Assembly (NCBI GenBank): GCA_002104905.1
Contig: MCFE01000056.1
Span: 62,001-126,000 of the forward strand
Length of the DNA: 64,000 nt
DNA from: Basidiobolus meristosporus CBS 931.73
Lineage: Eukaryota; Basidiobolomycota; Basidiobolomycetes; Basidiobolales; Basidiobolaceae
Reading direction: 5' to 3'
The translations under genes were made by a program, and so were the position numbers. Below, piece by piece: positions 33,834 through 45,401 of this stretch; positions within the stretch are counted from its first letter, which is position 1; each line of letters opens with the position of its first letter. The notes below the pieces were generated by a model that had not been told where the DNA came from, did no database searches, and worked only from the letters and a program-made list of their open reading frames with translations.

Positions 33834-35748
33834 ATGCCGCCAAAAAATAAAGCAAAGTTGTCTGGTTCCCAACCAAGCCCCACTACTAACAGTAGTTGAA
33901 GAACAATTGGACAACAGCTTGCTTTGACATCCAGTGCAACAAGCAGGGCACCATCCAAAAAAGGCCATGTTGACAGTGTACACACTGAAGGTTATAATGC
34001 TGACTCCTCAGGCTCTCAGTCAAGTAGGCAATTGAGAACCTCTGCAGAGCTGCAAGCTGACCATTATGCTCAGGCAGATGAGAATGTAGCAAACTCAGTA
34101 CCCTCAGTTGAAGACCAGCAGATGGCTGTTATAAAATCACAACCACCCATATTAGCAAATATGTTGTCAGCTCATACCAAAGCATTAATGAAGCAATTAG
34201 GTGCAGTAGATGATAGGATAGATGCAATGGCCCAGAGAAGTCAGGAAATAGTCCAGAAACAGGATGAATGGATGATACATGTAGAGCAATCAATGCCCCA
34301 CATAGAGAAAGCAGTATCTTTGCTGCAAAGAAGGAACTCAAGTAGCTAAATGTCACAGCCAAGAATTGAGCCATTTCCCAATGTAACAGCAGAGGAACAC
34401 TGCACAGTCTTTGAAGCATAACAACAGTGTCCAAAGACAAAGCCCTCAGAAAGACCTCTCATAGCATGGGAGGGAGACAATGTGGTATTTATACCAAAGC
34501 CTAAAAATAATAAGACATTGAAGATCTATGAAGCTGTTGAGTGCAATAATGCAGAATGGGCTAATATTAAAGAGGCTGTCAGAAGTCTAGCATGCCATTA
34601 CTCTAAGGCTGGCATACCATGGGACCATCAGGAACTCAAGGCCAAGCAGAATGTACTTGAGTTGTTCCATGAGACTTATCCTGGATTCATAGAGGCAAAC
34701 AGATTTTGGGTCAGCATTGGTATGCTACAAAAGTATCTTAAGAATAGCAGAATCTATCAAATGCAGAAGAACAAGGGTGCCATGGCTCAAAACAATGGCT
34801 TCCTCAAGAGCCCTTTACAAGCAGAGCCAAAAGCTCCAAACAAGCATCAAAGAGATGTCAGGTAGTTGGAAGAGTGTCAATAAGGGACAAGCAGGCAGAC
34901 ATGAATGCTCCAGCACTACATTTATCAAGGAAAAAGCATAGTACCATTCAAAAAGGTACTCTGTCAACATTGCAGTAAAGGACCCTGTAATGATAGAAAC
35001 CAGTGGCTTTCACAGGAGCCTGTAACAACTATAGCTGGGGGCTTAAAACAAGCAGAAAAGAAACATCAGGTTGTCAGAAGAGTGCCAGCAATGGACAAGC
35101 AGGCTAAAGCAGATGTGTCAGAGCAAAATTTATCAAGGAGAAAATGTAGTTCATTAAAAGAAGCACTCAGACAAAGTAGCAGTGAAATACCTGGCAGTGA
35201 TAAAGGAAAAGCTAAAGGGAAAAATGTCCACCCAAGCCAGAGACAGGGAAGCATACAAGAGAAGCTGCAGTTCTTACCAATTAACCCTGCAAGCCTGGAA
35301 CAGACTGAATCCCATCATAGCCAAGAAGAATTACCAACAAGAAAACAGCTGCTTTCACAAGAGTCAGAGGTGCAGCCAGTTACGCTACACTCCAGCAAGT
35401 TGGATGAGTTTGCAGAAAATGGCAAGTTGTCTACCACAGCCTCCCTGTCCTCCATTGCTGACAGAGTGGATATCCCACTGACAGACAAGGTTACAATGTC
35501 AAGAACTCAAAGACTATCACAATGCCTTCAGTGAAATTTTGGTACATTAATAGGCATACCAAGAGGTTGCAGCAGTTCTTCATGAGCAGTGCTCAAGAAA
35601 ACACACTTGAATATTGCAAGGATTTTTGCAAAGACTGGCAGATGAGGTGCTAGACCTTGCAGTGCTGGCTGAAGACCAGGATGTGTGGGAACCAGTGAAT
35701 GAACTGTGGCATAAAGCTGTTGGGTTCCCACCAAAGTCATGGAAATAG
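33834..35748 (+). pseudogene. ORF2 of copy B (unknown accessory protein), nearly readable
   Basis: I do not recognise this protein. From MPPKNKAKLSGSQPS it continues, with a few stops and frame changes, through a segment with probable coiled coil (MLSAHTKALMKQLGAVDDRI, QEIVQKQDEWMIHVEQSM). It then has a conserved core (NAEWANIKEAVRSL, AGIPWDHQELKAKQNVLELF, ANRFWVSIGML), a long Ser/Gln/Lys-rich region, and a conserved end (LADEVLDLAVLAEDQDVW, GFPPKSWK) before the TAG at 35746. About 600 residues if continuous. Homologues at 24.5-26.3 and 45.4-47.9 kb share the same ends and core, so the frame was once selected. A role analogous to the second protein of CACTA elements (TnpA) is a guess. Confidence 0.68.
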
Positions 35749-36230
35749 AGCATTACAGAAGAAATACTTACTGAGTAGTGGATTTTAATGGAGTTACTTA
35801 TTGAGTGTGGGGTTGGGCTTAATCTTAGTGCAGGGTATAGGGACTTGTGTAAGTCAATACAATTGGCAATTGAGGTACAATTGAAGTTGCAATGGAAATA
35901 AATCAATTTGTAGGCATGAAAAGTAACAGAAACATTTGAGTCAAGAAGTAAGGAGTGTGAAAAAGAGGCAATAGCCAATCAATGCACACAAATGTAGAAG
36001 GTGATAGAGTGTCTGGGATCAGAAAGTGAGCAAATTGGCAGGAAACCTATCAAAAGCCACTTATATATTGTTGTGACAAAAATTTTGACCAAGTTTTTTG
36101 TAAAATCTGAGGTGCAATTATATTTTAACAGTCACTGCATAGTGTCCTGACTGGATCAGTACCTCTTAGTCATGGGACTTTAAATTTGTGATGACCTTTT
36201 GATGGAATCATCTCAATAATTTCTCATAGG

Positions 36231-37166
36231 ATAGCTGCTTGCCACTTAGAGAAGACTACTTTGACTTAATGTTGTAAGAGAAAAGAAAAAACACCTTGTG
36301 GCTATGCTAACAAGCCTCTCAACCATGAAGCACACAAATGGCATAGGAAGTATCACCAGGATCACAGACAATGTTCTGTCACACAAATCATATTTGACCA
36401 TTTGTCAGTCACTACTGTACCAACAGTATATTGCTGGCCACTTGATATTTCTATAACAGCACCTAGCCATACTTGTCACCATGCACAAACTGAGTTAGGT
36501 GAGTTTGTGACACCTTTTGGCTCAGCTCAGCCTTCTGAATACGGCATGCAGAGTGATAGCTCTGACAGAAGTAGGCTCACTGATGGATTGTGAGCCAATC
36601 TCCTCTAACAGCAGTACCTTGCATGGGCCTGCCAAAACCCAATATACAATAATATAACACTCATAACAAAATGCTAAGGATACTTTATGTAGTCAAGCAA
36701 GCCCAGTGATCCATTGACTGGTGAATGATGTGATGTTGTGGCTAGAGAAGTGGCATGTTTCCACTAATATAAGTAATGGGGGCTTGAGGATTTACTACTA
36801 ATTCTTGACAAAATCATCCCATGATGCAACTAACCTTATACATGGTAAAAATGGACAACCGTAATGCAGCTGGCAACATATGACCCAGAGACCATCCTGA
36901 TACCAGCATGTGTTAACAGTTGCATGGCATTCACATTAGAAAATGCCACCATTGCAAGGTGTCCAAATTGTCAGGAACCCACCACTGTTAGAGGAAAACA
37001 TATTTCACACTTTAAATATATTCCAGTAATACCCTATCAAAAGTAGATCTCACAGTCCAACAAATATTGTGAAGCTATAAAGTACCGCACTCAGTATCAA
37101 TCAGGTGCAAACATTATAAATAACTAAAAATGGGCTACTTTGAAGGTATGTATGACCATGACTTTG
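36231..37166 (+). pseudogene. Tnp2/Plavaka-like transposase of element A/D, N-terminal part
   Basis: Reads with stops as PCGYANKPLNHEAHKWHRKY, SVTTVPTVYCWPLDISI, GSAQPSEYGMQSDSS, LLLILDKIIP, MQLATYDPETILIPACVNSC, ARCPNCQEPTTVRGKH and YIPVIPYQK, in the same order as copies B and C but on the plus strand. It is cut at 37166 by copy C and continues for about 50 bp at 48405-48459. Confidence 0.7.
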
Positions 37167-37627
37167 TGCATATAAAGTGTAATTTGGTCCTGTGGGTGGA
37201 TCAAATCCAGATCAGCCATCAAGATCCTATCAGGAGACTGTTATAACACCAGCACCTTGGAACTAGTGACACTCATACACAATCTTATGATGGGACCACA
37301 ATAGTGTTTGGGTAATTTACCACCAAATAAAGTTAAAAAACATAACAGTGTTTGTACCATCTTTTGCCAAGGGTGGCATGGCATTGTTGCAGTCTTAATG
37401 TACTCTGCAACTATTTGAGTGGTTCTAACTGGCCAGTACATCCAATTGCCTTATATGACATAAAGGTTGACTGTGCTTTGGCTGCCTCATCACAAGCCTC
37501 CAATGACATTGTATCAGTAGCATGGTGGCCAACCGCTAGTTCTGTATAATAATAACATACCAATGTACCAAATAGTATTTCCTTTTTCTACCACCCCTTG
37601 CCAACTCACATAATGCACTATTGAATC

Positions 37628-37974
37628 TTTTGTAAGAATCTTTGAGATATTTGAAGTGATTGAGTAAACAAGTAAATTATGTGGTTTTCATTTAATGATT
37701 TATTGTATGTAAAGGTAGTAGTTATACTTTTACATGACTTTGGCATAAAAACATGTATAATAGGCTTAGGAAGGTCCCAAGAGTATGTGTTTAAAGTTTG
37801 GGGCCATTTGGACAACTTTGAGAATTTTCATGTTTTGGGTATCTGATATTGTGGTGAAAATATTTCAAGTAAATCCCAATAAGGAATATGTCTGTATTTT
37901 CTAGGATTTGAAGGTAATGATTCAAGTCACTAAGTTAGGTGAATAGTTAGGTGGAATTACAAATTTTTAAATCA
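37628..37974 (-). repeat. 3' LTR of copia C2 (minus copy)
   Basis: 347 bp, reverse complement of the C2 LTR, next to a purine tract on the minus strand (GAGTGGGTG). Confidence 0.85.
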
Positions 37975-38123
37975 CACCCACTCAACTAAATGTTCATACT
38001 GACAAGTTCTAATTCTGAGCTGAGATATTAAAACTTGTCTCTAGCTAATGGTTTGGTGAATTTGTCTGCAATCAATTCATCTGTAGGACAGTAAGCTAAG
38101 TTGACTAAGCTGCTCTGTATAGC

Positions 38124-38308
38124 CCTATAAAAGATAACTTGGTCCCATGGGTGGACCCAGTCCAGATCAGCCATCAGGATCCCATTTGGAGACCATCATA
38201 ATACTATAGGCTTGGAATTAGCAAACCTCTCATCAATCTTATGATGGGATCTCAACAGCATTTAGCTAATTTTACTGCCAAATAAAGTTATAAAACTTGA
38301 CAGGGTTT
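38124..38308 (+). repeat. Fragment of the tnp2-element left-end module inside copia C2
   Basis: CCCTATAAAAGATAACTTGG ... AACTTGACAGGG matches the first 185 bp of the end modules at 26.5, 37.17 and 50.8 kb (inverted). It replaces about 300 bp of the copia RNase H coding region. Confidence 0.7.
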
Positions 38309-38976
38309 ATCCTGTGGTGGATCTTCTGGCTTCCAAACTTTGTCCCCAATCAGCATTGGAGTATTCCACAAGATCCTGTTCAGAATCCTTATAGCTGTAC
38401 TTTAAGCAGATATTGGCAGTTCCTTTTAGGCATCTAAAATTCCACTTAACAGCTGCAATATATTCAGAACTATGGTTCTGATTATTTTGGCTGACAACTC
38501 CCACTGAATTTGAGATATCTTGATGTGTTCCAAGCATGCTATACATCAGACTGCTGACCACAGATTGATAAGTAAGCTTAGGGCTCTCAGATGGCACCAA
38601 GATCTATTAATTTGTTTTAGTTTTGACTACATTAAGGTTTGTCTCTGTTGGGGTAGCTCCCAGTTTACAGTCTTCAATTTGGTACTTTTTTAGTATATCT
38701 TGAATATACCTGGATTGACTCTGGGTGATAGTCTGGGTACTTCTGTCTATAGAGAGCTTAATCCCTAAGTAGTAACTGAGTTCTTGGTCAGCAAACCCAT
38801 CTGGCTGGTTCATGTACAGGTCTTCATCAAGTTCTTCATTCAAAATTCCAGCTTTTACATCCATTGAATGTATAAAAACTGATACTTGGCTGTAATAGCC
38901 AATATAAATCCAATGGAACAATACTTGGCTACTGGTGCAAAGTTTTCAGTATAGTCAGGTCCTTTTGTGTGACAAT

Positions 38977-39710
38977 AGACTTGTTCTATTGGACTGTGCC
39001 ACATTGAGCTGTGAGTGCCAAATGATGCCATTGCATGCCAGGAAGACCAAGCAAACCTATACTTGGCTACAGAGTGTAAAACATAACTCTGCATCCTCAT
39101 GCCAAGCTGCCCTTGTGTTATACCCATTGTGCTGGAGAAAATCCATTTTTTGACCTTTTTTTTTAGGTCAATGTTGTGCAGGATGTGTAAGAGCACAAAA
39201 GGATTGAAGATATGCATCAGGTACTCAATACCCATGACACTCTGAATCTAACTCCTGTGGCTTTTAACATGTCACAAAAATGCATGGCACTATCTTGGTC
39301 CACTGGTACTATCTGGCACTATAAGTGCTTTGTATAGATCTTACTTTAGGGCTAATAATAAAATATAGTGCCAGATAGTACCAGTGGACCAAGATAGTGC
39401 CATGCATTTTTGTGACATGTTACAAGCCACAGGAGTTAGATTCAGAGTGCCATGGGTATTGAGTACCTGATGCATGTCTTCAGGTCTTCTGTGCTCTTAC
39501 ACATCCCACACAACATTGATCCACAAAAAAATGTCAAAAAATGAATTTTCTCCTGCTTCATAGGTGAGACACAGGGACTGCTTTGCATGAAGATCCAGAG
39601 CTATGTTTCACACTCTGTGGCCAAGTATAGGTTCACTTGGCCTCTCTGGCACACTATGGCATCATTTGGCACTTATGGCTCAATGTGGCACTATCCAATG
39701 GAACAAGCCT
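38977..39710. mobile_element. Palindromic foldback element P1 (734 bp)
   Basis: Two arms of about 347 bp (38977-39323 and 39364-39710) are near-perfect reverse complements around a 40-bp centre. Termini AGACTTGTTC ... GAACAAGCCT. A 3-bp duplication AAT flanks it (38974-38976 and 39711-39713). Removing element plus one AAT restores GACAATATCC, which reads as the expected copia RT sequence on the minus strand. No coding capacity. Confidence 0.88.
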
Positions 39711-42128
39711 AATATCCATTGAACACAAGTCTTTCTTTGCATCTTTCAGTTGTACCATCAGCCTTGTATCTTGTCTTAAGATACCTCTGCATCCAATTGA
39801 TTTATGGTTGATTGGTAATTTGACCAAGTCCCAAGTTTGATTTTCCATTAGGGCCTGAAATTTATCAGTCATTGCAGATCTCCAAAACTTTGCCTAAGGG
39901 CTATTTAGGGCCTCTCTTATAGTATGAGGCTCAGCAATATGGACTGAACAGGCATAGGCTAAGTTTGTACCCTCATTTAAATAGTAATTTGGGCTTTTCT
40001 TGTCCAGCTGGATCTTTAGGCATTTGATACTGTATTGATCACTTCTGGGATATTCCTGGGCACAGCTTCAGACTGACAATAGTTGTAGAGTCTTCTGGAG
40101 CAAAAAAAGTGTTGTTGCTTTGCTCTGACTCAATCCTGACAATGGTAGACTTGAGATCAGATTTTATCATCACCAGTTGTCATTTTTTGTAAAAACTTTG
40201 CACTTTCATCAAGCAACACATCCCTGGACTTGATCAGCTTTGTTGCTTTGGTATTGTAGAGTCTGTATGCTTTACTCTTATTACAGTAGCCCAAGAATAT
40301 GCACTTTACACTTTTTGGCTTGAATTGTGACTAATTTCCATGCATTTCATGGCATATGCTCTACACCCAAATACTGTTAGATGTTCTGCATTTGGTGTGT
40401 ATCCATACCATGCTTCAAACAGAGTAGAATCACAAAGTATTCTGCTATAACTCCCACTCTAAATGTATACAGTTGTGGCAACTGATTTGGCCCAAAAATC
40501 ATATGATAACTTTTGATCATGGATCATAGATCTTACCATATTGATTTTTGATATGCTTGCATGCTCTGCTACTCCATTTGGCTGTGGGGAGTAAGGTATA
40601 GTAGTCTCTTGCTTTATCCCATTAATTTTACAGAAGTGGATGAAGAGTTTTGCAGTATACTTTCTACTGCATTGGATCTAATTTTCTTAGTTTTGATTAA
40701 CCCTGAGCTCTTGAATGGCTGTCTGGCTTGTTTCCCATATATGCAGGCTTCACAGTGCTCCAAATTAGCTGGGAGATCAGTTTTTACTCTGGAAATTTAC
40801 TAATCTTTGATCTTTTGTGCAAATAATATAAATCAATAAGTCCAAATCTCCTGTGCCAAAGCATTGGTATTTCTTCATTCATGTTACTTGTATTGGCTCT
40901 CAGATATGATGGAATATAAGTGAACTTATACAGATTCTGATCTCTGATACCTAAAGTAAGATCAGCACCATTTAAATCAGTGATCCTGCATCTAGAATGA
41001 TCAAAGCTGAAACTGAGTTCTTCTGCTGTGGCCTTGCTTACAGATAGTAGGCTCTTGGCTATTTCTGGTATATAGAGTACTTCTTCAAAGGTCAGTGGAT
41101 GGCTTCCTTCACTGCATTTAGGGTTTACTTAGATAGTTCCTTCTTTCACTGCATCAGGCATTCTATTGTCACCCATGAGAACCTTCTTAATTGAACTATC
41201 TTAATAGTGGGTAAAAAGTTTGTATTGTTGTGTACAGTGTTAAGATGTTTCAGAGTCAACATACCATATCTGAGAACCCTTGTTTGCGGCTGTATTTAGT
41301 GTCAATATGAGTAGTCTATCTTTAGTTGTTGCAGAATCTCCATATTTTTAGGCTTTCTATGCTGACCATCTCTCTTATTCAAGCACCAGTCTGATGTGTG
41401 TCCTTTCCTTTTGTAGTTGTAGCAAAACAAATTGCTATTGCCTTTAAATGGTCTTGGGTATCTTCTTATTGGTTATCACTGCTTATTAAAGCATTTTCTT
41501 CATTCTTCTTATTGGCACTTAATTATCTTAATGCTTCATTCAGGAGCCTTCCACATACATAATTTCAGGTCAAATCTTCAGTTCTGAGCTCTAGGGCTGA
41601 TATGAGGCACAGAAACCTGTCTGTCAGGCTATTCCAGATGGGACTGTCTCATCCTTATTGGTAGTTGGCTTGCCCAGAGATTCCATCTTACCTACCAACA
41701 GGCTTATTCTGTTAAATAGATTTTTCATTTCTTCTCCTGGCTGCATCTTTGTAGTAAGCAATTTTTTGTCTGAGATACATTTTCTTGACAGCAGAACATG
41801 ACTGGTAGGTGTCTTCATGTCTCTTCCAGGCATTCTTTGCTGCTTTAGCTCTTGAGCATTGAATTAGCAATTTGTTTTTGACATTGAGGCAAGTGCAGTT
41901 AAAGGCACTTTGTTCTTTTGTCTAGTACTTTAAGGATTCCTCTCCCTCATTTTTAGGAGGGCATTCTTCTCCTGTGACAATATCACAAAGATCTGATTAT
42001 TGCAGCAGCATCTGCATCTTCACCTTCCATACTTGGTAGTTAGATTCATTTAAATTTTCAGCATAGAGAAAATTCCAGTAAAAGTAGTAGTAGACATTGC
42101 AGAAGGTGACAGCCTGGGGCCCACAACC

Positions 42129-42477
42129 TGTTGAGAGAGTCTTGGAGATATGGGAAGTGATTGAGACAACAAGTAGATCATGTGGTTTTTACAGAACAAT
42201 TTATTTAATGTAAAAGTATTGTTTGTACTTTTACATGGTCTTGGAGTAACAAACACATGCAATAGGCCTAGGAAGGTCCCAAGAGTATGTGTGCAAAGTT
42301 TGGGACTATTGAGACAACATTGAGAATTTTCATGCTTTGGGTATCTGCTATTTTGGTGAAAGTATTTTAAGTAAGTCCCAACAGGCAATTTGGTCAGTAT
42401 TCACTAGGATTTGAAGGTAATGATCCAAGTGACTAAGTTAGGTGAATATTTAGGTGGAATTACCAATTTTCTCAACA
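42129..42477 (-). repeat. 5' LTR of copia C2 (minus copy)
   Basis: 349 bp, TGTTGAGAGAGTCTT ... AATTTTCTCAACA on the plus strand. Confidence 0.85.
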
Positions 42478-42499
42478 GAATCACCCCTCTTTATTTTCT

Positions 42500-45179
42500 T
42501 ACCCAATACTACCTTGGGTATTCCAGATGTAGTTTGAATCAAACAAAATTACGGCATCCTGCTTACTAACCTCAGCATATGAACACACCTGCTGCAATTG
42601 ACATACTTCTGTCACCTCAACTTTACGGCTTTTTAGTGTGATACTTGCATAACTTGTCATATACCTTCTATTACTGGTAACATACGCATTTTGCAAACAT
42701 ATGATTGGTTGCCACTACTTCTGCCCTGAATACCTCCTGCATATCTGTATAGAACTGTTTGGCATTTATTCAATATATTCCTTCTCCCTGCTGGATTCTA
42801 GTCTCCCTTATTGGTGTGCTCTGGCTCTTATTTATGCAAGTTCTGTATTGTTTGATGTAGCAATTGGCTTGTGACCAAGAGAAATCTGGCATACTGTGGT
42901 GCCGTTTTCCTAATAAAAATTAGTAGCTTGTTGCACCCAACCCAACTTTGCATTACTTAACAGATTACCCACACATTGGGACTGCTTAGCTTCTTAATAC
43001 CATAGGCATAGGTGTCTCCATGTGTGCATCTGTCCTTGGTTTTTCCAACCCTTCCTGGTTATCCTCCATGCACCAACTTATCATATTCATAACAGACCTG
43101 AAGGTAATATTCTTGATGAGATTGAGATATGCTAGTACCTGCAACTTGGCTGGTCTTCCTATCTCCCCACATATCCACTTCATAGGAAATTCCCAAAAGG
43201 TCAAGCAAGGCCCAACATTCCCAACACACCAAGCAAGGTGCAGTAGAGAATGGATACAGTAGCAGCAGAGATCTACATGTTCAGCTTTAAGTTTAAAATA
43301 TAGCCCCTTAAATCCCATCAAAAACCTCTTACTCAAAAACGGTAGATGCATAAAGTTGGCAGTAGTGAATCTGTTGCTGGATAAATATTCCTACAATGTC
43401 CACATATAACTCCCAATGCTTCCAATGTGTGCTTAGTGGAAATGGCTTCAGATGGCCACTTGAATAAATACATATCCAGCACATCCAGTCCTTGCTTTTG
43501 TATTGCAGCATATGTGTATGAATGTTGATTGGAGCCCATGAGAAGTACTTAGGATAGCAGATACTGTGTAATATCTTGCCAATTCTTTTAAATTTCCTGG
43601 TATCTCAAAGGGCTCATTTAGCTTGAAGTGCCCCATGTACAACTTGGTCATCAGTAAAGGTATATTGTTGAAAAGCAAAAGCATTGGTCCCAGTAGAAAG
43701 CTATTGTTCCAACAGATACCCTCTATCTCAAGTGTCTCTGGTTTTCATTCAATTCCATATTCTGACCTAAAGCTTATAGCATGCCAGCTTTGCTGCAATT
43801 GCATGCTCAGTTCTGTGTGTGCTCTCTGTGTGAAGATGATGTTCTTAGCGCTGGTGCTTGGGCAATAATAATGCAAGTCAGTTAAGGAGTAAATCCCCTG
43901 GATCTCACACACTTGAGAGCAATGCTGGCCATTGTGCCCATAAAGGCTGGCTATCTTGCTGATGGCTGGGGTATCTCCAATGCAGATCATAACATGAGCT
44001 TTGACATGACAGCCATTTATTGTTATCCTGCTGGAAAGCATACAGAATTCCTATAGTAATGGATACAGGTAGCTATCCAGGTTGAATGGTGATTTAGGCC
44101 CAGATATCAGTGAGACTGCCATCACATTTTGACTCTGATATTGTAGATAGGTGGCAGATTTGGGTTGATGAGAATCATTGGCCTGCAGGATTTGCTAATA
44201 GAGCACTTATTCAATGAGAATCCATCAAGTGACACAGTAAAGGCATGGTTGTACATGCCTTCAAAGTAGCCCTTGCTTCTTAGTGGTTTGTAATGTTTGC
44301 CATCAATATATATTTGCGCTTGATTGATATTAAGTGCAGTACTTTATAGCTTCACAATATATGGTTGGACTGCATGAGCTTCTTTAGACAGGGTAGTACT
44401 GGAATATATCTGGAGTGTGAACCTTGTTTTCCTCCAATGGTGGTGGATTCCTGACAAGTTGGACACCATGCTATGGTGGCATTTACAGATGTGAGTGCAA
44501 TACAACTGCTAATAAATGCTGGTATCAGGACAGTCCCTGGGTCATATATTGACAGCCACATGACAGATGTCCACTTGTACCATGTACATGGTGAGTTGCA
44601 ACCCTGAATGATTTTGGCAAGAAGTAGTAATAAATCCTCAAAGCACACATTACTGATATTAGAAGAAACATGTCACTTCTCTAGCCACAACATCACATCA
44701 TGCGCCAGTAGGTGGATTACTGGGCTCACTTAACTCCATAAAGTATCCTTGGCATTTTTTTCCATGGGTATTGTCTTGTTGCATACTGGGATTTTGCCAG
44801 GTTCATGCAAAGTACTGTTGTTAGAGGAGATTGGCTCACAATACATCAGTGAGCCTGCTTCTTCAGCATCATCACTCTGCATGCCATATTCAGAAGGCTG
44901 GGTGAGCCTAATGGCATCACAAACTCACCTTACTCAGTTTGCACAAGGGGACAAGTACAAGAAGGTGTTGTTATAGAAATATCAAGTAGCCAGTAAGATA
45001 TTGTAGGTACAGGGTGACTGATGAATGATCAAAGTGACTTGTGTAGCAAAACACTGGCTATGATCCTGGTAATACTTCCTATGCTGTCTGCATGCTTTGT
45101 GGCTGAGAGGCATGCTACAATAGACACCTGGTCTTTGTTTTCTTCCCTCATAGTTTTGAATCAAAGTAGTCTAGTCCAT
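42500..45179 (-). pseudogene. Tnp2/Plavaka-like transposase of copy C, full length but decayed
   Basis: Start ATG at 45179, then MPLSHKACRQHRKYYQDH. Further pieces in order: FEDLLLLLAKIIQGCN, YDPGTVLIPAFISSC, AWCPTCQESTTIGGKQ, SHSRYIPVLPCLKKLMQS (44.4-44.65 kb), ICIGDTPAISKIASLYGHNG with CEIQGIYSLTDLHYYCP (43.75-44.04 kb), and HSLLHLAWCVGNVGPCL plus FWEFPMKWICGEIGRP (42.99-43.35 kb). The GD-PA-K--GHNG-C-CEI-G pattern and the late FP-E--CG motif are what I recall for Plavaka/tnp2 transposases of fungal CACTA-like elements. Several frame breaks; not functional. Confidence 0.78.
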
Positions 45180-45401
45180 AGGGTAAGAAGTTTGACACAC
45201 AACAATGTAATGCTAATATATCATTTTTTTGACAATAGTTGTGTGTATTTACAACAGTCTTGTATTTGAGACATTGCACCTACATGAATGTAAGATTCAA
45301 CAATTACCTGCCATAGTAAGCATTATATATAAAGTTGTGGCACCACAAACACACAGATATGTAACACCATTTCCCCATTGGTTTGACTCACTTCCATATA
45401 T
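45180..45401. promoter_or_regulatory. Divergent 222-bp spacer of copy C
   Basis: Same length as in copy B and alignable with it and with 26.28-26.49 kb of element A/D (shared ACATTGTTG...GTCAAAC and CATGTAGGTGCAAT). Confidence 0.55.

Larger units (their letters stand above)
26494..36230. mobile_element. Tnp2/Plavaka-like DNA transposon copy B, internally deleted, with a copia insertion
   Basis: Left terminus CCCTATGAAAAAT at 26494 and right terminus near CTCATAGG at 36230. Without the copia insertion the element is about 4.7 kb. It contains the left-end module (26.5-27.03 kb), a minus-strand transposase (to 33611), a 222-bp divergent spacer and plus-strand ORF2. Compared with copy C it lacks about 1.07 kb of the transposase core. 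It splits element A/D within the first codons of the transposase. Confidence 0.7.
37975..42128 (-). pseudogene. Copia C2 gag-pol remnant (minus copy)
   Basis: Readable pieces on the minus strand include gag SCYLTTKMQPGEEMKNLFN-like sequence near 41.7 kb, integrase pieces near 40.5 kb (SPQPNG-like, HAKHIK), RT MENQTWDLVKLPINHKSIGC at 39.85-39.79 kb, PDYTENFAPVAK near 38.93 kb, MDVKAGILNEELDEDLYM at 38.87 kb, and RYIQDILKKYQIEDC at 38.7 kb. The RNase H part is largely replaced by a transposon-end fragment at 38.12-38.31 kb. Confidence 0.8.
37628..42477 (-). mobile_element. Copia LTR retrotransposon, family C2, decayed (minus copy)
   Basis: Flanked by a perfect 5-bp duplication GAATC (37623-37627 and 42478-42482). 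LTRs at 37628-37974 and 42129-42477. Reading leftwards: gag near 42.05-41.5 kb, protease and integrase 41.3-40.2, RT 39.9-38.3, RNase H end near 38.05. Many stops. It is interrupted by a palindromic element and by a piece of DNA-transposon terminus. Confidence 0.88.

Noticed and set aside
34482-34865. Independent host gene in the 34.5-kb frame
   Set aside because: The same sequence occurs in three transposon copies with the same neighbours, so it is the transposon's ORF2 core.
39276-39420. Structured RNA or rho-independent-type terminator at the palindrome centre
   Set aside because: The hairpin is only the middle of a 734-bp palindromic mobile element that occurs again at 51801.
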